DNA of 64,000 nt from Shewanella aquimarina (GTDB lineage Bacteria > Pseudomonadota > Gammaproteobacteria > Enterobacterales > Shewanellaceae): positions 62,001 through 126,000 of the forward strand of contig NZ_JAKIKY010000011.1 of the NCBI RefSeq assembly GCF_023349185.1, read 5' to 3'. Positions within the stretch are counted from its first letter, which is position 1, and the number at the start of each line of letters is the position of its first letter. A program made the position numbers and the translations under genes. Shown piece after piece: positions 1 to 8,499 of the stretch. A model generated the notes under the pieces. The model was not told the DNA's origin, ran no database searches, and saw only the letters and a program-made list of their open reading frames with translations.

Positions 1-681
1 GCCTTAACCTTGGGTCTGGAAACCTTTGAGAGTGTGGTTAAATATTTCGCAGTGGTGTTGGCTGTATTATTAGTGCACGCCTTTGTGAGCTATCCCGTAC
101 TATTAAAACTCTTCTCCGGATTAAGCCCCATCACCTTTATTCGAAAACTGCGAGATGTGCAGCTGTTCGCCTTTAGTACCGCAAGCTCAAATGCCACGCT
201 GCCGGTTACCCTGGAGACAGCAGAGCACCGCCTTGGGGTCGATAACAAGGTCGCCTCATTTACTCTGCCCCTCGGCGCGACTATAAACATGGACGGTACG
301 GCCATTATGCAAGGTGTCGCCACAGTGTTTATCGCCCAGGTATTTGGTATCGATCTCACCATCACCGATTACGCCATGGTAGTGGTAACCGCAACCCTAG
401 CCTCTATCGGTACGGCCGGTGTTCCTGGTGTCGGCCTTATCATGTTAGCCATGGTGCTCAATCAGGTGGGTCTACCCGTCGAAGGTATCGCCCTTATCAT
501 GGGGGTCGACAGGTTGCTGGATATGGTGCGCACTGCCGTTAACGTTACCGGCGATTCGGTAGCAACGGTTATCATCGCTAAATCGGAAAATGCCTTTAAC
601 CAGGATACCTTCGATGATCCTCAGGCGGGTAAGACGGCAGGCAGCTTCGTTGATCAGGTGAATGCCGAGCTTAAAGAGTAA
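1..681 (+). CDS. Dicarboxylate/amino acid:cation (Na+ or H+) symporter, C-terminal part
   Basis: This is the C-terminal part of a DAACS-family (SLC1-type) secondary transporter that moves C4-dicarboxylates or acidic amino acids across the inner membrane with Na+ or H+. The frame is open from the first base, so the 5' end lies outside the window; the TTG at base 10 is not a real start. The family's serine-rich re-entrant loop is seen as STASSNATLP, followed by the NMDGT motif of transmembrane segment 7 and the late segment with MGVDRLLDMVRTAVNVTGD, whose Asp and Asn residues bind substrate and cation in this family. About 227 residues remain of a usual 400-440. A terminator follows directly. 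The substrate (glutamate, aspartate or succinate) cannot be decided from this fragment. Confidence 0.9.
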   Translation, partial: ALTLGLETFESVVKYFAVVLAVLLVHAFVSYPVLLKLFSGLSPITFIRKLRDVQLFAFSTASSNATLPVTLETAEHRLGVDNKVASFTLPLGATINMDGTAIMQGVATVFIAQVFGIDLTITDYAMVVVTATLASIGTAGVPGVGLIMLAMVLNQVGLPVEGIALIMGVDRLLDMVRTAVNVTGDSVATVIIAKSENAFNQDTFDDPQAGKTAGSFVDQVNAELKE

Positions 682-716
682 AGGCTAATACAGGTTTTAA
701 ACCGGCACATTAAAAA

Positions 717-746
717 CGAAAAAAGGCGTCCATTGGACGCCTTTTT
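717..746. terminator. Bidirectional rho-independent terminator
   Basis: A seven-pair stem, GGCGTCC-ATT-GGACGCC (725-741), has an A-run on its left and a T-run on its right. It ends the symporter transcript and can also serve the convergent gsk gene. Confidence 0.85.
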
Positions 747-804
747 GTTATCTGTGCACTTCAAGAGCCTCGCTAACACAGCCTCATCAAATGCAACCTT
801 AGCC

Positions 805-2109
805 CTATCGTTCCCAATAGGCTTCTTCTAAGCTGTCTTCCCGCTCTGGCAGTCCACGAGACAAGCGCGGACTGTGCTGAGCCAGCACCTCATAGGCCAC
901 GCGGTTGGCATACTTACAGATCTGTGAGAAAGAGGAATAACACAGGCCGTCGCGCTTATGCTTGCTCGAGCCCGGCACATTAGCCTTGTGATAGGTATTA
1001 GAGGCAAGGTCGTGCAGCAGCGCCGCCAGCGCCCCGTCACCCGCGCCATTAGTGTTACGGATAATTTCCGGGCCGCCCATGTAAGGCGAGATATGAGCGA
1101 ACACCTTGATCGGTGTCTGGCAATCACGCTTTAGCTTAGGCCTTGAGAACTCATAACGGTTGAATTCTGGGATCGCACCTGGCAGCAAAGTATGGCTGGT
1201 TTCACGCTTCTCCGAATCCTCGGTATAACCTGAGGTATAGAGCCCCAATGGCCCCGCGGTGGTGAGCACCATATCACACCACTCAAGCGCTGCATTGCTG
1301 GCGCTCAAGGGATCTTTAAAGCCGGTCAGGGCTTCGCCTTCATCTTCGTTCATCGCAAGGATAGTGACATTTTCCTTAATGAACTCTATCCACCACTGTG
1401 GATCTTCTTCGATGAGGAAACGTGTGCCTAACGTCAGCACCACTGGAACCTCAGCGGCCTTGGCATATTCAATGGCTTTTAACGCCGCATCGGTGATCTT
1501 GTCGCCGCCACTGGCGCGCATCAGGTAGGCCGTCAGCACTAACGCCGAAGAAGTTTGCACTATCTCCTGGTCGATATATTCTGGCGTCAGCTTATCCATC
1601 GAACCCTTGCTGATAGCGAAGGTGCGCTCGCCACATTCAGATATCAAGGTAAAGCAACGGCCAATCGGCCCATCGACCGGCTGCAGAAAATTGAGATCCA
1701 CTTTAGATGAAGTGTTACACAGATAGCGATAGGCGTAGCTGCCCACTTCGATGTGGTTACTCATCACGCCAAACAATACCGAGCGATCGTCGGCCAGAAT
1801 AGAATAGTTGTGTACCGTGTTACCTATGGTACCGCCTGCAAATTCATCGCTGATCAGCTCAGAAGTTTTCAGTTCGGTGTAGAGCTGATGCGCCTTCTCG
1901 TCATCAATAAGTGTCGAGTTTCCTTTTGGTAAAGCGTAACGACTAAGCAACTCGTCACCCACTTTGGCCTCGATATCGACAAGCGTCTGATCGATTCCAC
2001 TGATGTGGGTAGAAATATGCTGCGGTTGCAGCGTTAACTGCGCCAATAATGGATCGCGATTCTTAACTGGAAAGTAATGTTTCGACTTACGTTGACCGGG
2101 AAACTTCAT
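805..2109 (-). CDS. gsk: Inosine-guanosine kinase
   Basis: Gsk phosphorylates inosine and guanosine to IMP and GMP in cytosolic purine salvage. The 434-residue protein matches E. coli Gsk nearly end to end, from the N-terminal MKFPGQRKSKHYFPV through FAGGTIGNT to the C-terminal SPRLSRGLPEREDSLEE. It is a PfkB/ribokinase-fold kinase: signature 2, NTNGAGDGALAALLHD, starts near residue 352 and holds the catalytic Asp (about 358). It lies downstream of hemH on the same strand with roughly 200 bases between, the E. coli adk-hemH-gsk order. The ATG start gives the usual length and N terminus. Confidence 0.97.
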   Translation of the reverse strand: MKFPGQRKSKHYFPVKNRDPLLAQLTLQPQHISTHISGIDQTLVDIEAKVGDELLSRYALPKGNSTLIDDEKAHQLYTELKTSELISDEFAGGTIGNTVHNYSILADDRSVLFGVMSNHIEVGSYAYRYLCNTSSKVDLNFLQPVDGPIGRCFTLISECGERTFAISKGSMDKLTPEYIDQEIVQTSSALVLTAYLMRASGGDKITDAALKAIEYAKAAEVPVVLTLGTRFLIEEDPQWWIEFIKENVTILAMNEDEGEALTGFKDPLSASNAALEWCDMVLTTAGPLGLYTSGYTEDSEKRETSHTLLPGAIPEFNRYEFSRPKLKRDCQTPIKVFAHISPYMGGPEIIRNTNGAGDGALAALLHDLASNTYHKANVPGSSKHKRDGLCYSSFSQICKYANRVAYEVLAQHSPRLSRGLPEREDSLEEAYWER

Positions 2110-2306
2110 AAGGAACTCACTCTAATGCATCCATGCAGAATCAAATAAGAACAGACAGCACACTAGACCCCCTTAGTCTGCTGTCTATCAGGCCGCGTGG
2201 TGATTTATGCAACGCGGGCACCTTCGCCATAAAAATTCGGCGGCGGATCGTACCATATAAAATAGCATCGGGCAGTGATTTATGCCGTTAACATACGATT
2301 CTTTGC

Positions 2307-3320
2307 TTAAGATTTAAGCCAACCCGCCGCCTGCTCGGTAACCAGGTCTGCTAGCAATTGCATATGAGCCTCATCGTCGTTCAGACAAGGGATGAAATGA
2401 TAGGCCTCCCCGCCCGCCTCGATAAAGCTCTCTTTGCCGCCAATCGAGATCTCTTCAAGCGTCTCTAAACAATCTACCGCGAAGGCCGGGCAGAGAATAT
2501 CCACTCGTTTAACCCCTTGGCTTGGCAGGCTCTCAAGCAGGGCGTCGGTTGCTGGCGTCAGCCACTCCTCTTTACCAAATTTCGATTGGAAACAGAGGCG
2601 CCACTGTGATTCAGATAATCCTAATGCCTCGGCCAATAGCTGGGCCGTTTGTTGGCACTGTGCCTGATAAGGGTCACCCTCGGTCACATAACGCAGCGGC
2701 ACACCATGAAAGGACATTAATAGGCAATCGCCCTGTCCCTTTTCTTGCCAATGACGCCGCACAGAGTCAGCCAATGCCGCAATATAGGCTGGATGGTTAA
2801 AATATTCTTTACTAAAGCGCGTCTCGGGATAGTTACGACGTTGCTTGTAATCGCTGGCGATGGCATCAAATACCGGTGCCACTGTCGAGCAGGAATATTG
2901 TGGATATAGAGGGAGCACCACCAGGCGCTCGACGCCCTTGGTCAGCAGCTTATCGATACCCGCAGACAACGAAGGATTGCCATAACTCATCCCCAACTCA
3001 ACCGGAATATCACGACCATGACGCGCTTTAAGTATCTCGCTTAGCGCCTCACGTTGACGCTCGCTGATCACCATCAGCGGCGAGCCTTCTGGCCACCAGA
3101 TAGACTCATAGAGCTTGGCCACCGCCTTGGGACGAGTATTTAAGATGATGCCATTGAGTATGGGTTTCCAGATCCAGGGGCTTAAGTCGACCACGCGCGG
3201 GTCGCTGAGAAACTGTTTCAGGAACTGCCTAACATCTTTAGGGGTTGGCGTATCTGGCGTGCCGAGATTAACCAGCAAGACACCAAGTTTGGCGGGAGAT
3301 AAGTTGTGGACTTTGTTCAA
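2307..3320 (-). CDS. hemH: Ferrochelatase
   Basis: HemH inserts Fe2+ into protoporphyrin IX, the last step of protoheme synthesis. The 337-residue protein starts its core with GVLLVNLGTPDTPTP, the family N-terminal signature. It contains the active-site His in LLMSFHGVPLRYV and the conserved acidic segment DCLETLEEI, with YPQYSCSTVAPVFDA between. No Fe-S cluster cysteine tail or transmembrane anchor is visible, as expected for proteobacterial enzymes. It lies between adk and gsk on the minus strand. A strong hairpin (3381-3408) between adk and hemH implies that hemH has its own promoter. Heme demand is high in cytochrome-rich Shewanella, which may possess a second ferrochelatase elsewhere. 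Confidence 0.97.
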   Translation of the reverse strand: MNKVHNLSPAKLGVLLVNLGTPDTPTPKDVRQFLKQFLSDPRVVDLSPWIWKPILNGIILNTRPKAVAKLYESIWWPEGSPLMVISERQREALSEILKARHGRDIPVELGMSYGNPSLSAGIDKLLTKGVERLVVLPLYPQYSCSTVAPVFDAIASDYKQRRNYPETRFSKEYFNHPAYIAALADSVRRHWQEKGQGDCLLMSFHGVPLRYVTEGDPYQAQCQQTAQLLAEALGLSESQWRLCFQSKFGKEEWLTPATDALLESLPSQGVKRVDILCPAFAVDCLETLEEISIGGKESFIEAGGEAYHFIPCLNDDEAHMQLLADLVTEQAAGWLKS

Positions 3321-3380
3321 GAATTACTCTACTCATATTCTCTGACAAGGATAGCGATAGGCTAGCACCCACCCTGACAT

Positions 3381-3408
3381 AAAAAAAGCCCACCTAGGTG
3401 GGCTTTTT
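3381..3408. terminator. Terminator after adk (bidirectional form)
   Basis: A near-palindromic stem, AAAAAGCCCACC-TA-GGTGGGCTTTTT, lies 35 bases downstream of the adk stop. The T-run in the minus-strand reading ends adk transcription. Confidence 0.88.
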
Positions 3409-3442
3409 CAAATATGAGAAGCAGCTCATTAAAGAAGCCGGC

Positions 3443-4099
<657 letters not shown>

Positions 4100-4283
4100 T
4101 TATTTCGCATAGATTTGATTATTAGTTTTATCATTGGGCGGCGATCTTCGCACAAATGGCCGTCCATTTGAAGGGCTGTATGGCCAGTTTTAATTCGACT
4201 TTAGGCTGATACCACACATACCACCTTATAAAGCATAGAGGCCAGCATATATCACTGACATACTGGCCCAGTGCAGAGATGCC

Positions 4284-5123
4284 TTAGTAGAGCAAGGTGT
4301 ATAATTTGCGGCGATATTGATTGGCCACGGCATGCCCTTGACCCAGTGCGGTAAGGATCTCCATGAAAAGCTGCTTAATCTCACCCTGGTGAGCCTGCAG
4401 ATCTGTCTTTAATACCAGATACAGTCGCTCGAGCGCCTCCTCGTCACGCTTGGCACTGTGTAGCGCCTTGGCAAGTGACAAGAGCTTGGCATAATCGCTG
4501 GGATTTTGTTCAACCTCTTCCAGCAGGCCTCTTATCTCGGGCGTATCGGCGGCGTCCAGCGCCAGCGAAAGCTTCGCCTTGAGGCTCTGATAGTAGGCGT
4601 CTTGGTCGGCGAGACCTATAGCGTCAAGCAGCACCTTGGCCTGATTGATGTCGGCAACGGCGAGCAGCGCATCGGCATATACCAAAGAGACTTCTGCCGT
4701 CTGACACTCCTGATAGGCTTGTTTTAACAGTGGCAGTGCCCCTTCGGCATCGCCCTGAGCAAGTTGTACCTTGGCTTGATTAAGGGCGACTTGCCAAGCC
4801 TTGGGCAGATGCTGGTCGAGTAACGCCTCGATCTGCGCCGCCTCCTGCAGGCCGGCAAAGCCATCGACCGGTTTACCCTCTTTTAATACCAAAGTGGTCG
4901 GCAGGCTCTGGATCTGAAAATAGTTGGCTATCTCCATCTCCTGATCGCAGTTGACCTTGGCCAGTACGAAACGCCCCTCCGCCGCGATCTGGGTCAGCGT
5001 CTGCATCAGCTGCAGGCTCTCTGGGCTCTGCTGGCTCCAGAAGGCCATGACAACCACCTGCTGCATGGAGGCGTCGACCACCTGCTGAATGTTTTCTTTA
5101 GTTAAATCCAATACCGAATCCAT
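4284..5123 (-). CDS. cnoX: Thioredoxin-fold/TPR co-chaperone CnoX (YbbN-like)
   Basis: CnoX protects proteins from aggregation during oxidative (bleach) stress and hands them to GroEL/ES or DnaK. The 279 residues hold an N-terminal thioredoxin fold (about 1-110, with VVMAFWSQQSPES and a cis-Pro in SLPTTLV) followed by tetratricopeptide-like helices to the C terminus YRRKLYTLLY, which is almost identical to the E. coli ending. The redox CXXC is replaced by SQQS, so thiol-disulfide exchange at that site is impossible; this matches E. coli CnoX, where the fold acts as a holdase. It sits between htpG and adk, placing three proteostasis/nucleotide genes together. Three 18-base repeats lie immediately upstream of the start. 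Confidence 0.92.
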   Translation of the reverse strand: MDSVLDLTKENIQQVVDASMQQVVVMAFWSQQSPESLQLMQTLTQIAAEGRFVLAKVNCDQEMEIANYFQIQSLPTTLVLKEGKPVDGFAGLQEAAQIEALLDQHLPKAWQVALNQAKVQLAQGDAEGALPLLKQAYQECQTAEVSLVYADALLAVADINQAKVLLDAIGLADQDAYYQSLKAKLSLALDAADTPEIRGLLEEVEQNPSDYAKLLSLAKALHSAKRDEEALERLYLVLKTDLQAHQGEIKQLFMEILTALGQGHAVANQYRRKLYTLLY

Positions 5124-5124
5124 A

Positions 5125-5178
5125 ATGTCTCTTTACCTGAGAGTGCTCTTTACTTTAAGAGTGTCTCTTTATCTGAGA
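5125..5178. repeat. Three tandem 18-base repeats upstream of cnoX
   Basis: Three consecutive 18-base units run at 5125-5142, 5143-5160 and 5161-5178, with the shared core CTCTTTA-N4-GAGA. In the minus-strand reading every unit contains AAAGAG, the purine stretch that acts as the cnoX ribosome binding site in the unit next to the start. Confidence 0.8.
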
Positions 5179-5220
5179 GCGCATGCCTCATTTACTGAGT
5201 TAGCGATAAGTAGATAACAT

Positions 5221-5243
5221 AAGAGGCAGTCAAACTGCCTCTT
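5221..5243 (-). terminator. Hairpin downstream of htpG
   Basis: A ten-pair stem, AAGAGGCAGT-CAA-ACTGCCTCTT, lies 19 bases past the htpG stop in the minus-strand reading. No clean T-run follows, so it may be a weak terminator or an mRNA 3'-end stabiliser. Confidence 0.5.
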
Positions 5244-5261
5244 ACTTACTCTAGCTTAGAT

Positions 5262-7181
5262 TTATTTTAAGCTGGCTAACAACATCTTGTTCATCAGTTT
5301 GATGAAGGCAGACGGGTCGGCCAGGCTGCCTTTCTCAGACAGTTGTGCCTGCTGCAGCAAGAGCTCGGCCCACTGACCAAATAGCGCTTCATCTTGCTCG
5401 CTATCCAGACGCTTCACCAGTGGATGCTCGGGGTTGAGCTCAAACACAGGCTTGCTTTCTGGTACGGCCTGACCGGCGGCTTGCATCAGCTTGATCATCT
5501 GCGATGACATTTCGCCGGCGCCAGCGACCACACAGGCTGGGGTATCGGTGAGACGACTGGTCACCTTAACCTCGGCCACCTTATCACCCAGTACCTCTTT
5601 AACGCGCTTCACTAAACCTTCAGATTCAGTCTCCAGCTTCTCCTGCGCCTCTTTCTCGGCGGCGTCTTCCAGCTCGCCAAGTTCCAGGTCACCACGGGTC
5701 ACTGAGTGCAGCTGCTTGCCGTCAAACTCGGTAAGATGGTTGATCAACCATTCGTCGATACGCTCTGACATCAAGAGCACCTCGATGCCTTTCTTACGCA
5801 GCAACTCGAGATGCGGGCTGTTTGCCGCCGCTTCATGGCTATCGGCAACGATGTAGTAGATCTTGCTCTGACCTTCCTTCATGCGCTCAACATAGTCGCT
5901 CAATGATACGGTATGAGCCGCCTCATTGGTGTGAGTCGAGGCAAAGCGCAGCAGACCGGCGATCTTCTCCTTGTTGGCGAAATCTTCCGCCGGACCTTCT
6001 TTCAATACCTGACCAAACTCGGCCCAGAAGGTTTGATACTTCTCGGGATCGTTCTTAGCCAGTTTCTCTAGCATGCCCAGTACGCGCTTGGTCACAGCTG
6101 TGCGCAGCGCCGTGGTGATCTTGTTATCTTGCAAGATCTCACGCGACACGTTTAGCGGTAGATCGTTAGAGTCGATAAGACCCTGCACGAAACGCAGGTA
6201 GCTTGGCATAAACTGCTCGGCGTCATCCATCACGAATACACGCTGAACGAAGAGCTTGAGGCCATGTTTACGGTCACGGTTCCACAGATCCCAAGGTGCC
6301 TTCGATGGTATGTACAGCAGGCTGGTGTACTCCTGCTTACCCTCAACACGGTTGTGGCTCCACAGTAGCGGGTCGGTAAAATCGTGAGAGATATGCTTAT
6401 AGAACTCTTGATACTCTTCGTCGCTGACATCGCTCTTGTTGCGGGTCCACAGCGCGGTAGCCTTGTTCATCGCCTGCCAGTGACCTTCGGTCGCTGGAAT
6501 GGCTTCACCGCCCTCCTCACTCGCTTCCTGTGCTGGCGTGCCTTCTTGCCACATCTCTACCGGTACCGAGATATGATCTGAGTATTTGGTGATGATAGAA
6601 CGCAGACGATAATCGCTGGCAAACTCTTTCTCTTCTTCACGAAGGTGTAGGATGATCTCTGTACCGCGACTCTCTTTGACGATATTTTCGACGGTGAATT
6701 CGCCCTCACCGGCCGATTCCCACTGCACCGCCTCATCGGCCGCGTGACCGGCGGCGCGAGTGCGCACCGTGACCTTGTCGGCGACGATGAAGGCCGAGTA
6801 GAAGCCCACACCAAACTGACCGATCAGCTGTGAGTCTTTAGACTCATCACCCGATAGATTCTTAAAAAATTCCGCGGTGCCCGATTTGGCAATGGTACCC
6901 AGGTGTTCGATCACGCCATCGCGTGTCATACCGATACCATTATCTTCGATGGTCACTGTGCCCTTCTCGCTATCGGCACTGACACGCACGCGCAGCTCAC
7001 CATCGCCTTCATAAAGCTCATCTTTTGTCAGAGCTTCGTAGCGAAGTTTATCGGCCGCATCGGCGGCGTTAGAGACCAATTCACGCAAGAAAATCTCTTT
7101 ATTGGAATATAAAGAGTGGATCATCAAATTTAGGAGTTGTTTGACTTCTGTTTGAAAGCCATGGGTTTCTTGATGTGACAT
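5262..7181 (-). CDS. htpG: Molecular chaperone HtpG (Hsp90)
   Basis: HtpG is the bacterial Hsp90, an ATP-driven dimeric chaperone of the cytosol. The 639 residues are close to E. coli HtpG in length. The N-terminal GHKL ATPase domain shows [14 protein letters not shown] (about 36-49), DNGIGM (about 80) and [13 protein letters not shown]. The middle domain contains [11 protein letters not shown], and the C-terminal dimerisation domain ends in [14 protein letters not shown]. The start [17 protein letters not shown] is the standard one. The gene lies between recR and cnoX as in enterics and is separated from recR by a strong terminator, so it has its own promoter. No sigma-32 site was assigned with confidence. 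In Shewanella HtpG is known to be important at elevated temperature. Confidence 0.98.
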   Translation of the reverse strand: MSHQETHGFQTEVKQLLNLMIHSLYSNKEIFLRELVSNAADAADKLRYEALTKDELYEGDGELRVRVSADSEKGTVTIEDNGIGMTRDGVIEHLGTIAKSGTAEFFKNLSGDESKDSQLIGQFGVGFYSAFIVADKVTVRTRAAGHAADEAVQWESAGEGEFTVENIVKESRGTEIILHLREEEKEFASDYRLRSIITKYSDHISVPVEMWQEGTPAQEASEEGGEAIPATEGHWQAMNKATALWTRNKSDVSDEEYQEFYKHISHDFTDPLLWSHNRVEGKQEYTSLLYIPSKAPWDLWNRDRKHGLKLFVQRVFVMDDAEQFMPSYLRFVQGLIDSNDLPLNVSREILQDNKITTALRTAVTKRVLGMLEKLAKNDPEKYQTFWAEFGQVLKEGPAEDFANKEKIAGLLRFASTHTNEAAHTVSLSDYVERMKEGQSKIYYIVADSHEAAANSPHLELLRKKGIEVLLMSERIDEWLINHLTEFDGKQLHSVTRGDLELGELEDAAEKEAQEKLETESEGLVKRVKEVLGDKVAEVKVTSRLTDTPACVVAGAGEMSSQMIKLMQAAGQAVPESKPVFELNPEHPLVKRLDSEQDEALFGQWAELLLQQAQLSEKGSLADPSAFIKLMNKMLLASLK

Positions 7182-7282
7182 GGATGTTTCCTTCTCTATT
7201 TCACAAAAACGCTTATGGCAATAGAGATGGGGCTGGATTTTGACTTTTCAAGCCAAAAACAAGCAAAGGCGTTTATTTGCTC

Positions 7283-7319
7283 AAAAAAAATCCAGTTCAT
7301 GATGAACTGGATTTTTTTT
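7283..7319. terminator. Strong terminator after recR
   Basis: A long stem, TCCAGTTCAT-GATGAACTGGA, is flanked by eight As and eight Ts. It ends the dnaX-ybaB-recR transcript just downstream of the recR stop and can work in both directions. Confidence 0.9.
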
Positions 7320-7333
7320 GAGCTTAATGAGCC

Positions 7334-7933
7334 CTATAACGGGATGCGTCCATTAAAGGAGAGCGCCAGCGTGGTGCTGTCGACATACTCGAGCTCACCG
7401 CCCACTGGCACACCATGAGCGATACGGCTCACCTTGATCTCATGCTGCTTGGCCATATCGGCGATAAAGTGCGCCGTGGCGTCCCCTTCCACCGTCGGGT
7501 TGGTGGCTAGGATAAGTTCGCTTACCTCACCACTGGCCAGGTGAGTCTCGAGCAGACTCAAGCCCAGCTCGTCCGGCCCCACACCATCGAGCGGTGACAG
7601 ATGCCCTAAGAGCACAAAATAACGCCCCGAGAAATGACCACCGGCTTCGATCGCCAATACATCGGCGGGCGTCTCGACCACACAGATCAAATCTGAGTTA
7701 CCACGACGACTACTGGCGCAGATAGGACACAGGCTCTCTTCGGTGAAGGTACGACAGCTGCTGCAGTGCCCCACATCACTCATGGCGCTCGACAGCGCCT
7801 GGGCCAGCTTATGACCCGCCTTACGGTCGCGCTCTAACAATTGAAACGCCATGCGCTGTGCCGACTTGGGGCCAACCCCGGGCAAGCAGCGTAGCGACTG
7901 GATCAACTCGTCGACCAGGGGACTAAATTTCAT
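7334..7933 (-). CDS. recR: Recombination mediator RecR
   Basis: RecR works with RecF and RecO to load RecA at gapped DNA. The protein is taken as 199 residues from [19 protein letters not shown]; the longer upstream reading overlaps ybaB and matches no RecR. In order it has an N-terminal helix-hairpin-helix ([15 protein letters not shown]), a C4 zinc finger ([16 protein letters not shown]), a Toprim domain with [13 protein letters not shown], and a C-terminal Walker-B-like segment ending in [16 protein letters not shown]. It starts two bases after the ybaB stop, so the two are co-translated, downstream of dnaX as in E. coli. Confidence 0.97.
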   Translation of the reverse strand: MKFSPLVDELIQSLRCLPGVGPKSAQRMAFQLLERDRKAGHKLAQALSSAMSDVGHCSSCRTFTEESLCPICASSRRGNSDLICVVETPADVLAIEAGGHFSGRYFVLLGHLSPLDGVGPDELGLSLLETHLASGEVSELILATNPTVEGDATAHFIADMAKQHEIKVSRIAHGVPVGGELEYVDSTTLALSFNGRIPL

Positions 7934-7935
7934 AT

Positions 7936-8265
7936 TTAGAAAGGCATCTTCATGCCAGGTGGCAACTGCATGCCGCCTGTGACTTCTGCCATCTTCTCTT
8001 TCTGACTCTCTTCGACACGACGCGCCGCATCGTTGCAAGCTGCCGCGATCAGATCTTCAAGCATCTCTTTGTCATCTTCTAGCAGGCTTGGGTCGATCTC
8101 GACCTTACGTACACTGTGAGAGCCTGTCATAGTGACTTTAACAAGACCTGCGCCGGCTTCACCGGTCACTTCCATGCGTGCGATCTCTTCTTGCACCTTA
8201 GCCATCTTGTCTTGCATCATCTGGGCCTGTTTCATCAGGTTGCCCATACCGCCTTTTCCAAACAT
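7936..8265 (-). CDS. ybaB: YbaB/EbfC nucleoid-associated protein
   Basis: This is a small DNA-binding dimer of the YbaB/EbfC family that coats and bridges the nucleoid. The 109 residues include the family start [18 protein letters not shown], the central [23 protein letters not shown] and a Gly/Met/Pro-rich tail ([11 protein letters not shown]). It lies between dnaX and recR with only two bases to recR; this triad is conserved across bacteria and links the protein to replication and repair expression. A gap of about 230 bases to dnaX shows no obvious terminator. Confidence 0.95.
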
Positions 8266-8499
8266 ATCGAGTTCTCTTCAATATTAAAAAAACTGGCTAA
8301 TCTTACTGAATTAGCACCAATAAGCAATCAAAGCTGATCACCAATCTTAAAACTTATGACCTGCGAGCCCTTTCGTCGCACTCAGCGGGCTCATCGCACT
8401 AGGCTCATTACAGCTGGCTCGCCGTGAGAGTGCATTACAGCTAACTCACAACACTAATGACTCGTTCTAGCGACAGACTCAGCTGACAACTAACGAGAG

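Noticed and set aside
4284..5123. Active thioredoxin
   Set aside because: The CXXC site reads SQQS, and TPR-like helices follow; the protein matches CnoX instead.
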